Below are positions 1-7,391 of a stretch of DNA of 64,000 bases, in pieces; the first letter of the stretch is position 1, and every line of letters starts with the position of its first letter. The notes beneath the pieces were generated by a model. It was not told the DNA's origin. It searched no databases and saw nothing but the letters and a program-made list of their open reading frames with translations. Both the position numbers and the translations under genes were made by a program. Origin of the DNA: Streptomyces sp. SAI-135 (GTDB lineage: Bacteria; Actinomycetota; Actinomycetes; Streptomycetales; Streptomycetaceae); contig NZ_JARXYP010000002.1 in NCBI RefSeq assembly GCF_029893805.1, positions 5,270,001 through 5,334,000 on the forward strand. Direction: 5' to 3'.

Positions 1-84
1 GCCGTCCTTGCAGCCCGTGAGGGTGAGGAGTGCGAGGAGGGCCAGCAGGGCGAGGAGGGTGGGGGTGTGGGGTCGGGTGGGCAT
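1..84 (-). CDS. lipoprotein, N-terminal fragment (cut by window edge)
   Basis: Reading leftwards from an ATG at 84 gives 28 codons with no stop before the edge. The peptide starts MPTRPHTP, runs through a leucine/alanine-rich hydrophobic core and reaches a lipobox LTGC with Cys at residue 25, followed by KDG. This is a typical lipoprotein signal, so the mature protein should be anchored on the outer face of the membrane. Everything beyond the signal lies outside the window and the function cannot be read. Confidence 0.6.
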   Translation of the reverse strand, partial: MPTRPHTPTLLALLALLALLTLTGCKDG

Positions 85-318
85 GGGATCAGGCTGCGGG
101 GATGCCGGGGCGTTCGCCAGCCCCGGCCGGGAATTCGGGACGGCCTCGTACCGGAAGCCTCGTTGACCTGCACTGATGAGGCTTCCCAAGTCCCCCGGGC
201 GGGACGCGGGACGGGGTCTCCCGCGCATCGGGCACCATCAAGTCGCCCCGGGAGTTAGGTTCTTGACCATCGCGGTGGTGGTCCGTGAGGGACCGACACA
301 TTCCCAGGGGAGACACCC

Positions 319-1221
319 ATGTCCGGTGACGCGCTGAGCCAGGACCCGGCCGAACTGGCCAAGAGGATCGACACCACCAGGGCACACCCGGCCCGCGTCT
401 ACGACGTCTTCCTCGGCGGCAAGGACAACTACCCCGCCGACCGCGAGGCGGCCGCCGCCGCGCTCGCCGCCAACCCCCGCGGCTACCTCGACGTACGGCA
501 CAACCGCGACTTCATGCGCCGGGCCGTCGAGCGGCTGACCGAGCGGGACGGGATCCGGCAGTACCTCGACATCGGCACCGGGCTGCCCACCGCGGACAAC
601 GTCCATCAGATCGCCCAGCGGATCCGGCCCGACGCGCGCGTCGTCTACGTCGACAACGACCCGGTGGTGCTGGCGCATGCCCGCGCGCTGCTCACCAGCG
701 GGCCCGAGGGGCGCACGGACTACATCGACGCCGACTTCAAGAGCCCCGCGCAGATCCTCGAACAGGCCGCCAGGACCCTGGACTTCGACCAGCCGATCGC
801 GCTGTGCCTGGTCGCGATCCTGCACTTCGTCGAGGACGACGAGGCCTATCCGATCGTCCGCGAGCTCGTGGCGGCGTTGCCCGCGGGAAGCCGGATCGTG
901 CTCAGTCACCTGACCGACGAGATGCACCCGGAGCCCGCCCGTGCGGTCCAGCGGACCTACACCGAGCGCGGGTTCACCTTCGTGTTCCGGTCCAGGGCCC
1001 AGGTCGAGCGGTTCTTCACCGAGGTGCCGGGGCTGTCGCTGGACGAGCCCGGGGTGGTGCCCGCGCATCTGTGGCACCCCGGGCCCGCGCCCGCGCCGCC
1101 CGCCATCGACGGGGAGGACTTCGAGTCCCTCGACGACATCGAGAAGATCCGCTACCGCGACATCAACGACGTCACGGACGACGACATCAACGTCTACGGG
1201 GCCACCGGCACCAAGGCGTGA
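319..1221 (+). CDS. SAM-dependent methyltransferase, DUF574 family
   Basis: This 300-residue protein belongs to the S-adenosylmethionine methyltransferase family called DUF574/Methyltransf_19, very common in Streptomyces. Family signs are the N-terminal RVYDVFLGGKDNYPADR stretch, the glycine motif in YLDIGTGLPTADNVH for SAM binding, the acidic strand end VVYVDNDPVVLAHA, and the later ALCLVAILHFVEDDE segment. The substrate of the family is unknown. The start is an ATG preceded by AGGGGAG at six-base spacing. It stands alone, about 100 bases before an aminotransferase gene on the same strand. The family assignment is firm, the role is not. Confidence 0.88.
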   Translation: MSGDALSQDPAELAKRIDTTRAHPARVYDVFLGGKDNYPADREAAAAALAANPRGYLDVRHNRDFMRRAVERLTERDGIRQYLDIGTGLPTADNVHQIAQRIRPDARVVYVDNDPVVLAHARALLTSGPEGRTDYIDADFKSPAQILEQAARTLDFDQPIALCLVAILHFVEDDEAYPIVRELVAALPAGSRIVLSHLTDEMHPEPARAVQRTYTERGFTFVFRSRAQVERFFTEVPGLSLDEPGVVPAHLWHPGPAPAPPAIDGEDFESLDDIEKIRYRDINDVTDDDINVYGATGTKA

Positions 1222-1324
1222 GCGAGCGCGCGGCGTCCGTATCGCGGAAAGGTACATGTAGACGGCACTCGGTTCCCTAGGCTGCGGACCAGTCGTCGCA
1301 GTCAGCAGTCGAAGGAGCCGTGCC

Positions 1325-2521
1325 ATGACGGTGCCCACGTTCGCTTCCGTGCCGCCGCTCGCCGCCCGGGCCCGGTCGGTCGGCGGGTCGCCGGTGCGGG
1401 ACATCCTCGCCGTCACCGCCCGCCCCGAGGTCATCAACTTCGCGGGCGGACTGCCGGCGCCCGAACTCTTCGACGCCGAGGGGATCGCGGAGGCGTACCG
1501 GGCGGTGCTCGACGAGGTGCCCCAGCGGGCGCTCCAGTACTCCACCACCGAGGGCGAACCCGTGCTGCGGGCGGCCCTCGCGGAGCGCATGTCGGTGCGC
1601 GGGCTCGCCACCGACGCCGACGACGTCCTCGTCACCACCGGGTCCCAGCAGGCGCTGTCACTGCTCGCCACCGCCCTCGTCGAGCCCGGCGACACGGTCC
1701 TCGTCGAGAGCCCCTGCTACCTGGCAGCTCTCCAGGCCTTCGGGTTCGCGGGCGCCCGGGTGGTGGCCGTGCCGGGGGACGACGAGGGGCCCGACCCCGT
1801 GGCACTGGAGGAACTCGTCGCGCGGGAGCGGCCCAAGCTGCTCTACACCGTGCCCACCTTCCAGAACCCGACCGGCCGGACCATGTCCGCGGAACGCCGG
1901 GAGGCCGTCGCGTCCGTGGCCGCGCGGCGCGGGCTGTGGATCGTCGAGGACGACCCGTACGGCGAACTCCGCTTCGAGGGCGAGCGGGTGCCGTGGATCG
2001 CTGCCCACGAGGAGGCCCGCGACCGGACCGTGCTGCTCGGGTCATTCTCCAAGGTCATGGCCCCGGGCCTGCGGCTGGGCTGGCTGCGGGCGCCCGGCGA
2101 ACTGCGCCGGGCCTGCGCGGTCGCCAAGCAGGCCGCCGACCTGCACACCCCGACCGTCAACCAGCTCGCCGCGGCGCGCTACCTCGCCGGCCGGGACCTC
2201 GACACGCATGTGCGGCGCGTCGCGGGCGTCTACGGGGAGCGGCGGGACGCCATGCTCGCGGGGCTGGCCGACGCCCTGCCCGAGGGCTCCACCTGGACGC
2301 GTCCCGAGGGCGGCATGTTCCTGTGGGCACGACTCCCGTCGTCGTACGACACCACCGCGCTGCTGCCGCAGGTCGTGAGGCGGGACGTGGCCTACGTCCC
2401 GGGGGCGCCCTTCTACGCCGGTGAGCCCGACCGCTCGACCCTGCGGCTCTGCTTCGTGACGCAGACGCCCCAGGAGATCGGGGAGGGGCTGCGCAGGCTC
2501 GGGGAGGGACTGTCGGGCTAG
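1325..2521 (+). CDS. PLP-dependent aminotransferase (class I/II, LysN/MocR-like)
   Basis: This is a 398-residue fold-type I aminotransferase of the group containing 2-aminoadipate transaminases and the catalytic half of MocR regulators, here without a DNA-binding domain. Visible features are the INFAGGLPAPELF N-terminus, the TTGSQQALSLLA cofactor segment, TVPTFQNPTGRTMS, EDDPYGELRF, the Schiff-base lysine in LGSFSKVMAPGLRLGW, and a C-terminal LRLCFV. AAGGAG lies nine bases before the ATG. Its stop overlaps the stop of the convergent gene on the other strand by four bases. The amino-acid substrate cannot be decided; 2-aminoadipate, aromatic or branched-chain acids are all possible. Confidence 0.88.
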   Translation: MTVPTFASVPPLAARARSVGGSPVRDILAVTARPEVINFAGGLPAPELFDAEGIAEAYRAVLDEVPQRALQYSTTEGEPVLRAALAERMSVRGLATDADDVLVTTGSQQALSLLATALVEPGDTVLVESPCYLAALQAFGFAGARVVAVPGDDEGPDPVALEELVARERPKLLYTVPTFQNPTGRTMSAERREAVASVAARRGLWIVEDDPYGELRFEGERVPWIAAHEEARDRTVLLGSFSKVMAPGLRLGWLRAPGELRRACAVAKQAADLHTPTVNQLAAARYLAGRDLDTHVRRVAGVYGERRDAMLAGLADALPEGSTWTRPEGGMFLWARLPSSYDTTALLPQVVRRDVAYVPGAPFYAGEPDRSTLRLCFVTQTPQEIGEGLRRLGEGLSG

Positions 2522-3021
2522 CCGAAGGGCGAGGCGGACGGGGAGGTCCAGAAGGTCACCGTCGGACCGTAGGAGCCGTCCTCCTCGTCGCTCACCTCGA
2601 CGGTGATCTCCAGGTCCGGGTACCGGGCGGACAGGACGCCCTGCCAGCATTCCCCCACCGCCAGCGCGAGTTGGGGCAGTTCCTCGCCGAGCTGGTCGTC
2701 GTCCGTCAGGGGCGTGTTGACGAACGTGTCCCACAACTTGACCTGGTTGGTGACCGCTTCGACACGTTCCCTGCCATCGCCCAACTTCGTGAACCAGTCG
2801 TCGACGTTCCCCTGATTGAACCGCTGCTTGAGGAACACACCGTCGCGGTACTCGACCGTCTCGGGACAGAACAGCCAGGCCGCGGCCAGCACGAACCTGA
2901 GGCCGCCCTCGAAGTCGAGGTAGTTCGCCGGGGTGAGTCCCTCGTCCTTCCAGTCCGTACGCCACCGGGTGAGGAACGCCGGCAGCCTCCGGTCGGACCA
3001 CGACGGCTTGCTGCTGGTCAC
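2518..3021 (-). CDS. hypothetical protein downstream of a DUF4253 gene
   Basis: I do not recognise this 167-residue protein. It has no signal peptide or membrane segment and is rich in Trp and acidic residues (WRTDWKDEGLTPANYLDFEGG, then AWLFCPETVEYRDGVFL). The start chosen is a GTG with GGGAG five bases upstream; the open frame extends much further but that part is a shadow of the next gene. It begins 20 bases after the DUF4253 gene on the same strand, so the two probably form one transcription unit. Such pairs sometimes belong to toxin-immunity type loci, but nothing here proves that. Confidence 0.7.
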   Translation of the reverse strand: MTSSKPSWSDRRLPAFLTRWRTDWKDEGLTPANYLDFEGGLRFVLAAAWLFCPETVEYRDGVFLKQRFNQGNVDDWFTKLGDGRERVEAVTNQVKLWDTFVNTPLTDDDQLGEELPQLALAVGECWQGVLSARYPDLEITVEVSDEEDGSYGPTVTFWTSPSASPFG

Positions 3022-3041
3022 GGGATCTCCCAAGGGTTGCC

Positions 3042-3866
3042 CTAGTCCCACCAGAAGGACCACACGCGTCGGCCCAGCACCGCGTGTTCGGCGTACGCGC
3101 GCAGGGTCTCGTGATCGCCCTGGGTGATGTTGTCCGGGCAGAACGCGAAGTGCTCGGCGGCGACGGCCTCCGCCTCGTCCTGCGTCGTGGGCGGGGCGGC
3201 GACGGACAGGACCAGCTGGTCGAAGGTGAGCGCGATGACGCGTATGCCGAAGCGGTCCTCCCAGTCGCGGAGGATCGCACAGACACGGGCCGTGTCGTTC
3301 TCGTAGTTCATCGGACCCGTCCAGCCGATCGCCGCCGGGATGTCCGCGCTGCGGCGGGCCGGGACCAGGGCGAGGCGGGGCTCCTTGAACCACGATCCCT
3401 CGTCGAGGAGCGCGTCGGCGGTCTCGGCGGCACGGGTGTCGGGGTCGGCGGGGAAGGACTCTGGGCCCGGGGCCGCGCTGGGCCACGTCTCGTCGTACGG
3501 TGCGATCGTCCCGGCGAGGTCGTCGGGCTCCTCGATCGCGTACGCCCAGTACTCCGCGAGCAGTTCCTCGGGGTCGTGGTCCCCGGGGTACGACATCTCC
3601 CCGGGCATCAACTCCCACTCGTCCGGCCCGCCTTGCGCACCGCCGACCTCTATCAGCACCGGCAGCAGACCGGTTCGCGCCGCCGGGACGCCCAGCGCGG
3701 CCCAGGCGCCGGACGACGCCGCGTACTCGGCATGCCACAGCAACGGCTCGTGCCAGGGCCCCTCGTCGGTCGCGTCGATCAGTCTCCCGAGCGGGAGTCC
3801 GAGCCCGAGGGAACGACCGCTCGGGTCTGCCGCCAGGGTGGGCAGCGGGTTGGGAAGAGTCGCCAT
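3042..3866 (-). CDS. DUF4253 domain-containing protein
   Basis: The protein has 274 residues. Its C-terminal ~110 residues match the DUF4253 pattern: LVPARRSADIPAAIGWTGPMN, then ILRDWEDRFGIRVIAL, the conserved EHFAFCPDNITQG, and the terminal tryptophan-rich SFWWD. The N-terminal half is variable and acidic. The ATG at 3866 was preferred over an upstream in-frame ATG because the extra residues look non-conserved. The function of DUF4253 is unknown; it is widespread in actinobacteria, often near other small cytosolic proteins of unknown role, as here with the gene starting 20 bases downstream. Confidence 0.82.
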   Translation of the reverse strand: MATLPNPLPTLAADPSGRSLGLGLPLGRLIDATDEGPWHEPLLWHAEYAASSGAWAALGVPAARTGLLPVLIEVGGAQGGPDEWELMPGEMSYPGDHDPEELLAEYWAYAIEEPDDLAGTIAPYDETWPSAAPGPESFPADPDTRAAETADALLDEGSWFKEPRLALVPARRSADIPAAIGWTGPMNYENDTARVCAILRDWEDRFGIRVIALTFDQLVLSVAAPPTTQDEAEAVAAEHFAFCPDNITQGDHETLRAYAEHAVLGRRVWSFWWD

Positions 3867-3902
3867 GCCAGTGACTGTAGGGGGCGCCACTGACAATGGC
3901 GG

Positions 3903-4082
3903 TCAGTGTTGGAGAGCGGTGGTGAAGGCGGTCCAGGTGGCGGGGGTTACCTGGAGGGTGGGCTCGGGGTTCTTGGAGTCGCGGATGTGGATGGCTTCGG
4001 GGCAGAAGGCCACTTCGAGACACTGGCCGCCTTCACTGCCGCTGTACGTCGACTTGAACCAGTGAAGTGCTTCGGCGCTCAT
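3903..4082 (-). CDS. DUF397 domain-containing small protein
   Basis: This 59-residue protein shows the DUF397 signature: LHWFKSTYSGSEGGQCLEVAF near the start, then HIRDSKNPEPTLQVTPATWTAF. Its ATG overlaps the TGA of the XRE regulator gene in the form ATGA (4079-4082), so translation is probably coupled. DUF397 genes nearly always follow an XRE/DUF5753 regulator in Streptomyces (BldB and WhiJ-like sets), where the small acidic protein is thought to modulate its partner regulator. The arrangement here is the standard one. Confidence 0.92.
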   Translation of the reverse strand: MSAEALHWFKSTYSGSEGGQCLEVAFCPEAIHIRDSKNPEPTLQVTPATWTAFTTALQH

Positions 4083-4894
4083 TGCTCTCCTAGCAGGCGG
4101 TCGAGCAGATCCCTGGAGTCCTGTGTGGTCAGGGCCTGTGTCCGCAGCATCGCATATTTGCGCGCCAGCCTGGATACCTCATCCGCGTCGGAAACCCACT
4201 GGCTGCCGCGCTGCGACTCGGTGTACGCGAGGTGCTGGTGGTCCGGTGTTTCGAGGAGCGTGAAGGGCCCGTCCAGCCCTGCGTGAAAGGGGCTGTCCAG
4301 CGGCAAGAACTGAAGGGAAACACAGGGCAGTTCAGCGATCGTCCGAAGATGGTGCAGCTGTTCCTGCCCGCTGATCCTCATGTGCAGCACCGGCTCCCAC
4401 ACGATGAAGCTCAGCGTGGGCGGGTTCCTGCGGTGCAGGATCTCCTGACGTTCCAGACGGGCCGCCGTACGCGTCTCGATCTCGCTCTCGTCATACGCGG
4501 GAACGCGGTTGCGGAGTACGGCTCGGACGTACGAGTCGGTCTGGAGCAGGCCGGGCAGGACCGCGTTGTCGTACCAGGAGAGGGCGATGGCCTCCCGCTC
4601 ATGCTCCATGTACAGCTCGGCCCACATCGGGAACTGGTCGATGTCCGGCAGGTTGGCCACCCCCGCCGCCAACATCCCCTTCGTCTCCAGGACTTCGTCC
4701 AGCACCGCGGCCAGGTCCGGTTTCAGCGTCCGTCTGCCCTGCTCGATCGACGCGATGGTCTCCTCGTCGACGCGGACGAGGTCGGCGAGGGCGGTCTGGG
4801 TGTGGCCCGCGGCGCGGCGCGCGGTGCCGAGTTGTTTGCCCAGCATCTTCATGGACGTGAGGTTCTTCGGCCGCGGCGGTTTCCTGGCGCTCAT
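4079..4894 (-). CDS. XRE family helix-turn-helix regulator with DUF5753 domain
   Basis: The protein has about 271 residues. An N-terminal helix-turn-helix occupies roughly residues 15-70 (LGKQLGTARRAAGHTQTALADL, then DEETIASIEQGRRTLKPD). A DUF5753 domain follows (AIALSWYDNAVLPGLLQTDSYVRAVL, ARLERQEIL, FIVWEPVLHMRI, LPLDSPFHAGLDGPFTLLE). This is the WhiJ-like class that pairs with DUF397 proteins and often with a small ATPase. The ATG at 4894 has GGAG six bases upstream; an ATG 12 bases earlier is possible. A perfect 7-bp inverted repeat at 4941-4961 in the divergent promoter region is a likely binding site. Confidence 0.9.
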   Translation of the reverse strand: MSARKPPRPKNLTSMKMLGKQLGTARRAAGHTQTALADLVRVDEETIASIEQGRRTLKPDLAAVLDEVLETKGMLAAGVANLPDIDQFPMWAELYMEHEREAIALSWYDNAVLPGLLQTDSYVRAVLRNRVPAYDESEIETRTAARLERQEILHRRNPPTLSFIVWEPVLHMRISGQEQLHHLRTIAELPCVSLQFLPLDSPFHAGLDGPFTLLETPDHQHLAYTESQRGSQWVSDADEVSRLARKYAMLRTQALTTQDSRDLLDRLLGEQ

Positions 4895-4940
4895 GACGGT
4901 CTCCATCCCCCTCGGAACGCGTACGTCACCGGGTACGAGG

Positions 4941-4961
4941 CCGTACAAAAAATCTGTACGG
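4941..4961. promoter_or_regulatory. inverted repeat, candidate operator of the XRE regulator
   Basis: CCGTACA at 4941-4947 and TGTACGG at 4955-4961 form a perfect 7-bp inverted repeat around a 7-base A-rich spacer. It lies between the XRE gene and the divergent ATPase gene, about 47 bases from each start, where an autoregulator would control both. The XRE assignment is inference from position. Confidence 0.45.
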
Positions 4962-5007
4962 GTTCACCGAGTGATCAACGGTAGTCACTCTCCGCAACTC
5001 TCGTCCC

Positions 5008-5409
5008 GTGAACGAGACGATCCGACTACCGCTCCTGCGTGAGCGCTTCTTCCGCCGGGAACGCCGATCCGCGCAGGCCGCGAGGCGCTTCACGGCCGAG
5101 ACCCTGACCGGCTGGGGCCTCGCCGAGACCTCGCGGGCGGACGACGTACTGCTCTGCGTGAGCGAACTGGTGACGAACGCGCTGCTGCACGGGGTGCCGC
5201 CAGGACGCCAGTTGAGGCTTTTCCTGCGCCACGAGGTGCACGCGTTGGTCGTCGAGGTGCACGACAGCGGACCCGGGGTGCCGCATGTGGTGTACGACGG
5301 CGACGAGGGCGGCCGGGGGCTGTTGCTGGTCTCCGCACTGAGCGACAAGTGGGGAGTCCGGGAACGGGAGTTGGGCAAGGCGGTGTGGTGCGAGTTCGCG
5401 TTGCAGTAG
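5008..5409 (+). CDS. ATP-binding protein, RsbW-like anti-sigma kinase fold (HATPase_c)
   Basis: This 133-residue protein is a single GHKL ATPase domain like the anti-sigma kinases RsbW/SpoIIAB. The N-box reads CVSELVTNALLHG, the G1 box VEVHDSGPGVP and the G2 region DEGGRGLLLVSALSDKWGV. There is no phospho-acceptor domain or membrane segment. The GTG start at 5008 is about 110 bases from the divergent XRE regulator start. Streptomyces genomes carry many such proteins next to XRE-DUF397 pairs. They are thought to act with these regulators or with sigma factors, but the partner of this one is not visible. Confidence 0.88.
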   Translation: MNETIRLPLLRERFFRRERRSAQAARRFTAETLTGWGLAETSRADDVLLCVSELVTNALLHGVPPGRQLRLFLRHEVHALVVEVHDSGPGVPHVVYDGDEGGRGLLLVSALSDKWGVRERELGKAVWCEFALQ

Positions 5410-5438
5410 AACTCGCGGCCACACCGCCTGTGGGACGG

Positions 5439-7193
5439 TCAGAGACGCTCCGGCGTCCTGATGCCCAGCAGGGCCATGCCCTGGTGGAGGGTGCGGGCCG
5501 TCAGGTCGCAGAGGAACAGGCGGTTCTCGACCTGGGCCGGGGTGTCGGCCTTGAGGACCGGGCACTTGTCGTAGAACGACGTGTACAGGGACGCCAGCTG
5601 GTAGAGGTACGCGGCGAGCTTGTGCGGGGCGTACTCCGCGGCCGCCTCGAAGACCGTGCTGCCGAACGTGTCCAGGTGCAGGCCCAACGCCCGCTCGGCG
5701 TCGGCCAGTTCGAGCTCCGGGTGGGCGGCCGGCCGTACCTCTCCCGCCTTGCGGAGGATCGACTGGATACGGGCGTACGCGTACTGGAGGTACACGGACG
5801 TGTCGCCGTTCAGCGAGACCATCTGGTCCAGGTCGAACTTGTAGTCCCGGTTGGGGGACGTGGACAGGTCGGCGTACTTCACCGCGCCGATGCCCACCTG
5901 TGCCGCCCGCTCCTGGATCTCGTCCTCGGTGAGGTCCTGGGCCTTCTCGCGTACGACCTCCGCCGCCCGCTCGACCGCCTCGTCCAGCAGGTCCTCCAGC
6001 TTGACGGTCTCGCCCTCACGCGTCTTGAACGGCTTGCCGTCCGCGCCGAGGACCGTGCCGTAGCCCATGTTGTGCGCGGTGACGTCGTCGGTCAGCCAGC
6101 CCGCGCGGCGGGCCGCCTCGAAGACCATCTTGAAGTGGAGGGACTGGCGGACGTCCACGACGTAGAGGAGCGAGGTCGCGTGCAGGTCGGTGACCCGGTT
6201 CCTGATCGCCGTCAGGTCGCTCGCCGCGTAGCCGAAGCCGCCGTCCGCCTTCTGCACGATCAGCGGCACCGGCTGGTCGTCCTTGCCGCGGATCTCGTCG
6301 AAGAAGACGACCAGCGCGCCCTCGGAACGGACCGCCACCCCCTTCTCCTCCAGGAGGCGGGCGGTCTCGGGCATGCCCTCGTTGTACGCCGACTCGCCGA
6401 CGATCTCCTCGTCGCGGATCTCCATGTCCAGCTTCTCGAAGACCGAGTAGAAGTAGACCTTCGACTCGTCCACGAACTGCTGCCAGAGGTCGAGCGTCTC
6501 CTTGTCGCCGGACTGGAGGGCCACGACCCGCTTGCGCGCCCGCTCCTTGAACTCCTCGTCGGAGTCGAAGACCACCCGGGAGGCCTTGTACACCCGGTTC
6601 AGGTTCGACATGGCCTGCTCGCCGTCGACCTCCGAGGCAGGGGCCAGCTCGCCGGGGTGCTCCATCAGGTACTGGATGAGCATGCCGAACTGCGTGCCCC
6701 AGTCGCCGATGTGGTGCCGGCCGATCGTCTTCTCGCCCGTGAAGTCGAGCATCGCCCGCAGCGCGTCACCGATCACCGCGGAACGCAGGTGGCCGACGTG
6801 CATCTCCTTCGCCACGTTCGGCTGGGCGTAGTCGACGACCGTGATGCCGGGCTCGTCCTTGAGGGGCACGCCGAGACGGTCGCCGTCCTCGTACCGGGCG
6901 GCGAGGTTCTCTGTGATCGCCCGGTCGGTGATCGTGATGTTCAGGAAGCCGGGGCCGGAGACCTCGACGTCCTTGATCACGTCACCCGTCACGAGCCGGG
7001 AGACGACCTGCGTCGCCAGGTCCCGCGGGTTCGCCTTGGCCTTCTTGGCGAGCGCCAGGATGCCGTTCGCCTGGAAGTCGGCCCGGTCGCTGCGTCGCAG
7101 CAGGGGCTCCGCGTCGGCCTCCGGCAGGGTGGCGGAGAGCGCGGAGGTGAGCTGCTGGTTGACGGCGTCGCTGAGGGACGTGACCGGGGCCAT
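5439..7193 (-). CDS. argS: arginyl-tRNA synthetase
   Basis: ArgS charges tRNA-Arg with arginine using ATP. At 584 residues it has the normal length. Features in order are the N-terminal additional domain, with PGFLNITI near residue 85, the class I HIGH motif as HVGH in NVAKEMHVGHLRS near residue 130, and GRHHIGDWGTQFGMLI just after it. Then come the catalytic core with DLTAIRNRV, GYGTVLGADGKPFKTREG in place of a strict KMSKS as is usual in ArgS, and a C-terminal anticodon-binding DALR domain ending LGIRTPERL. It is divergent from lysS; about 200 bases containing one copy of the intergenic repeat separate them. Confidence 0.97.
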   Translation of the reverse strand: MAPVTSLSDAVNQQLTSALSATLPEADAEPLLRRSDRADFQANGILALAKKAKANPRDLATQVVSRLVTGDVIKDVEVSGPGFLNITITDRAITENLAARYEDGDRLGVPLKDEPGITVVDYAQPNVAKEMHVGHLRSAVIGDALRAMLDFTGEKTIGRHHIGDWGTQFGMLIQYLMEHPGELAPASEVDGEQAMSNLNRVYKASRVVFDSDEEFKERARKRVVALQSGDKETLDLWQQFVDESKVYFYSVFEKLDMEIRDEEIVGESAYNEGMPETARLLEEKGVAVRSEGALVVFFDEIRGKDDQPVPLIVQKADGGFGYAASDLTAIRNRVTDLHATSLLYVVDVRQSLHFKMVFEAARRAGWLTDDVTAHNMGYGTVLGADGKPFKTREGETVKLEDLLDEAVERAAEVVREKAQDLTEDEIQERAAQVGIGAVKYADLSTSPNRDYKFDLDQMVSLNGDTSVYLQYAYARIQSILRKAGEVRPAAHPELELADAERALGLHLDTFGSTVFEAAAEYAPHKLAAYLYQLASLYTSFYDKCPVLKADTPAQVENRLFLCDLTARTLHQGMALLGIRTPERL

Positions 7194-7270
7194 GGGAAAG
7201 GGTGCCGTTCTCCTCGGGGGATCAGATAGACACGGTCAGTATCCCATGGGGTGGGAAGCGGTTTTTTTGG

Positions 7271-7313
7271 TGCGGGCCGGTGGGGGCTTGTCGCGCAGTT
7301 CCCCGCGCCCCTG
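7271..7313 (+). repeat. dispersed GC-rich intergenic element, copy 1
   Basis: The segment contains GCGCAGTTCCCCGCGCCCC preceded by a G-rich arm (TGCGGGCCGGTGGGGGCTTG). The same core and arm recur at 18.4-18.6, 22.65-23.0 and 48.24 kb. It lies between divergent argS and lysS. A short hairpin GGCGGC-TTC-GCCGCC follows at 7320-7334. Confidence 0.8.
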
Positions 7314-7391
7314 GAAAGAGGCGGCTTCGCCGCCATCACTCCGGGGGTGGGAGAATGTGGAGGTCCATCAACGCCATCAGTAAAAGAGGAC

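Noticed and set aside
5349..7229. 626-codon plus-strand frame across argS
   Set aside because: Antisense shadow of argS with Val/Arg/Asp/Leu repetition and no family features.
7194..7391. tRNA gene between argS and lysS
   Set aside because: The gap holds an intergenic repeat and a short hairpin only; no tRNA consensus loop was found.
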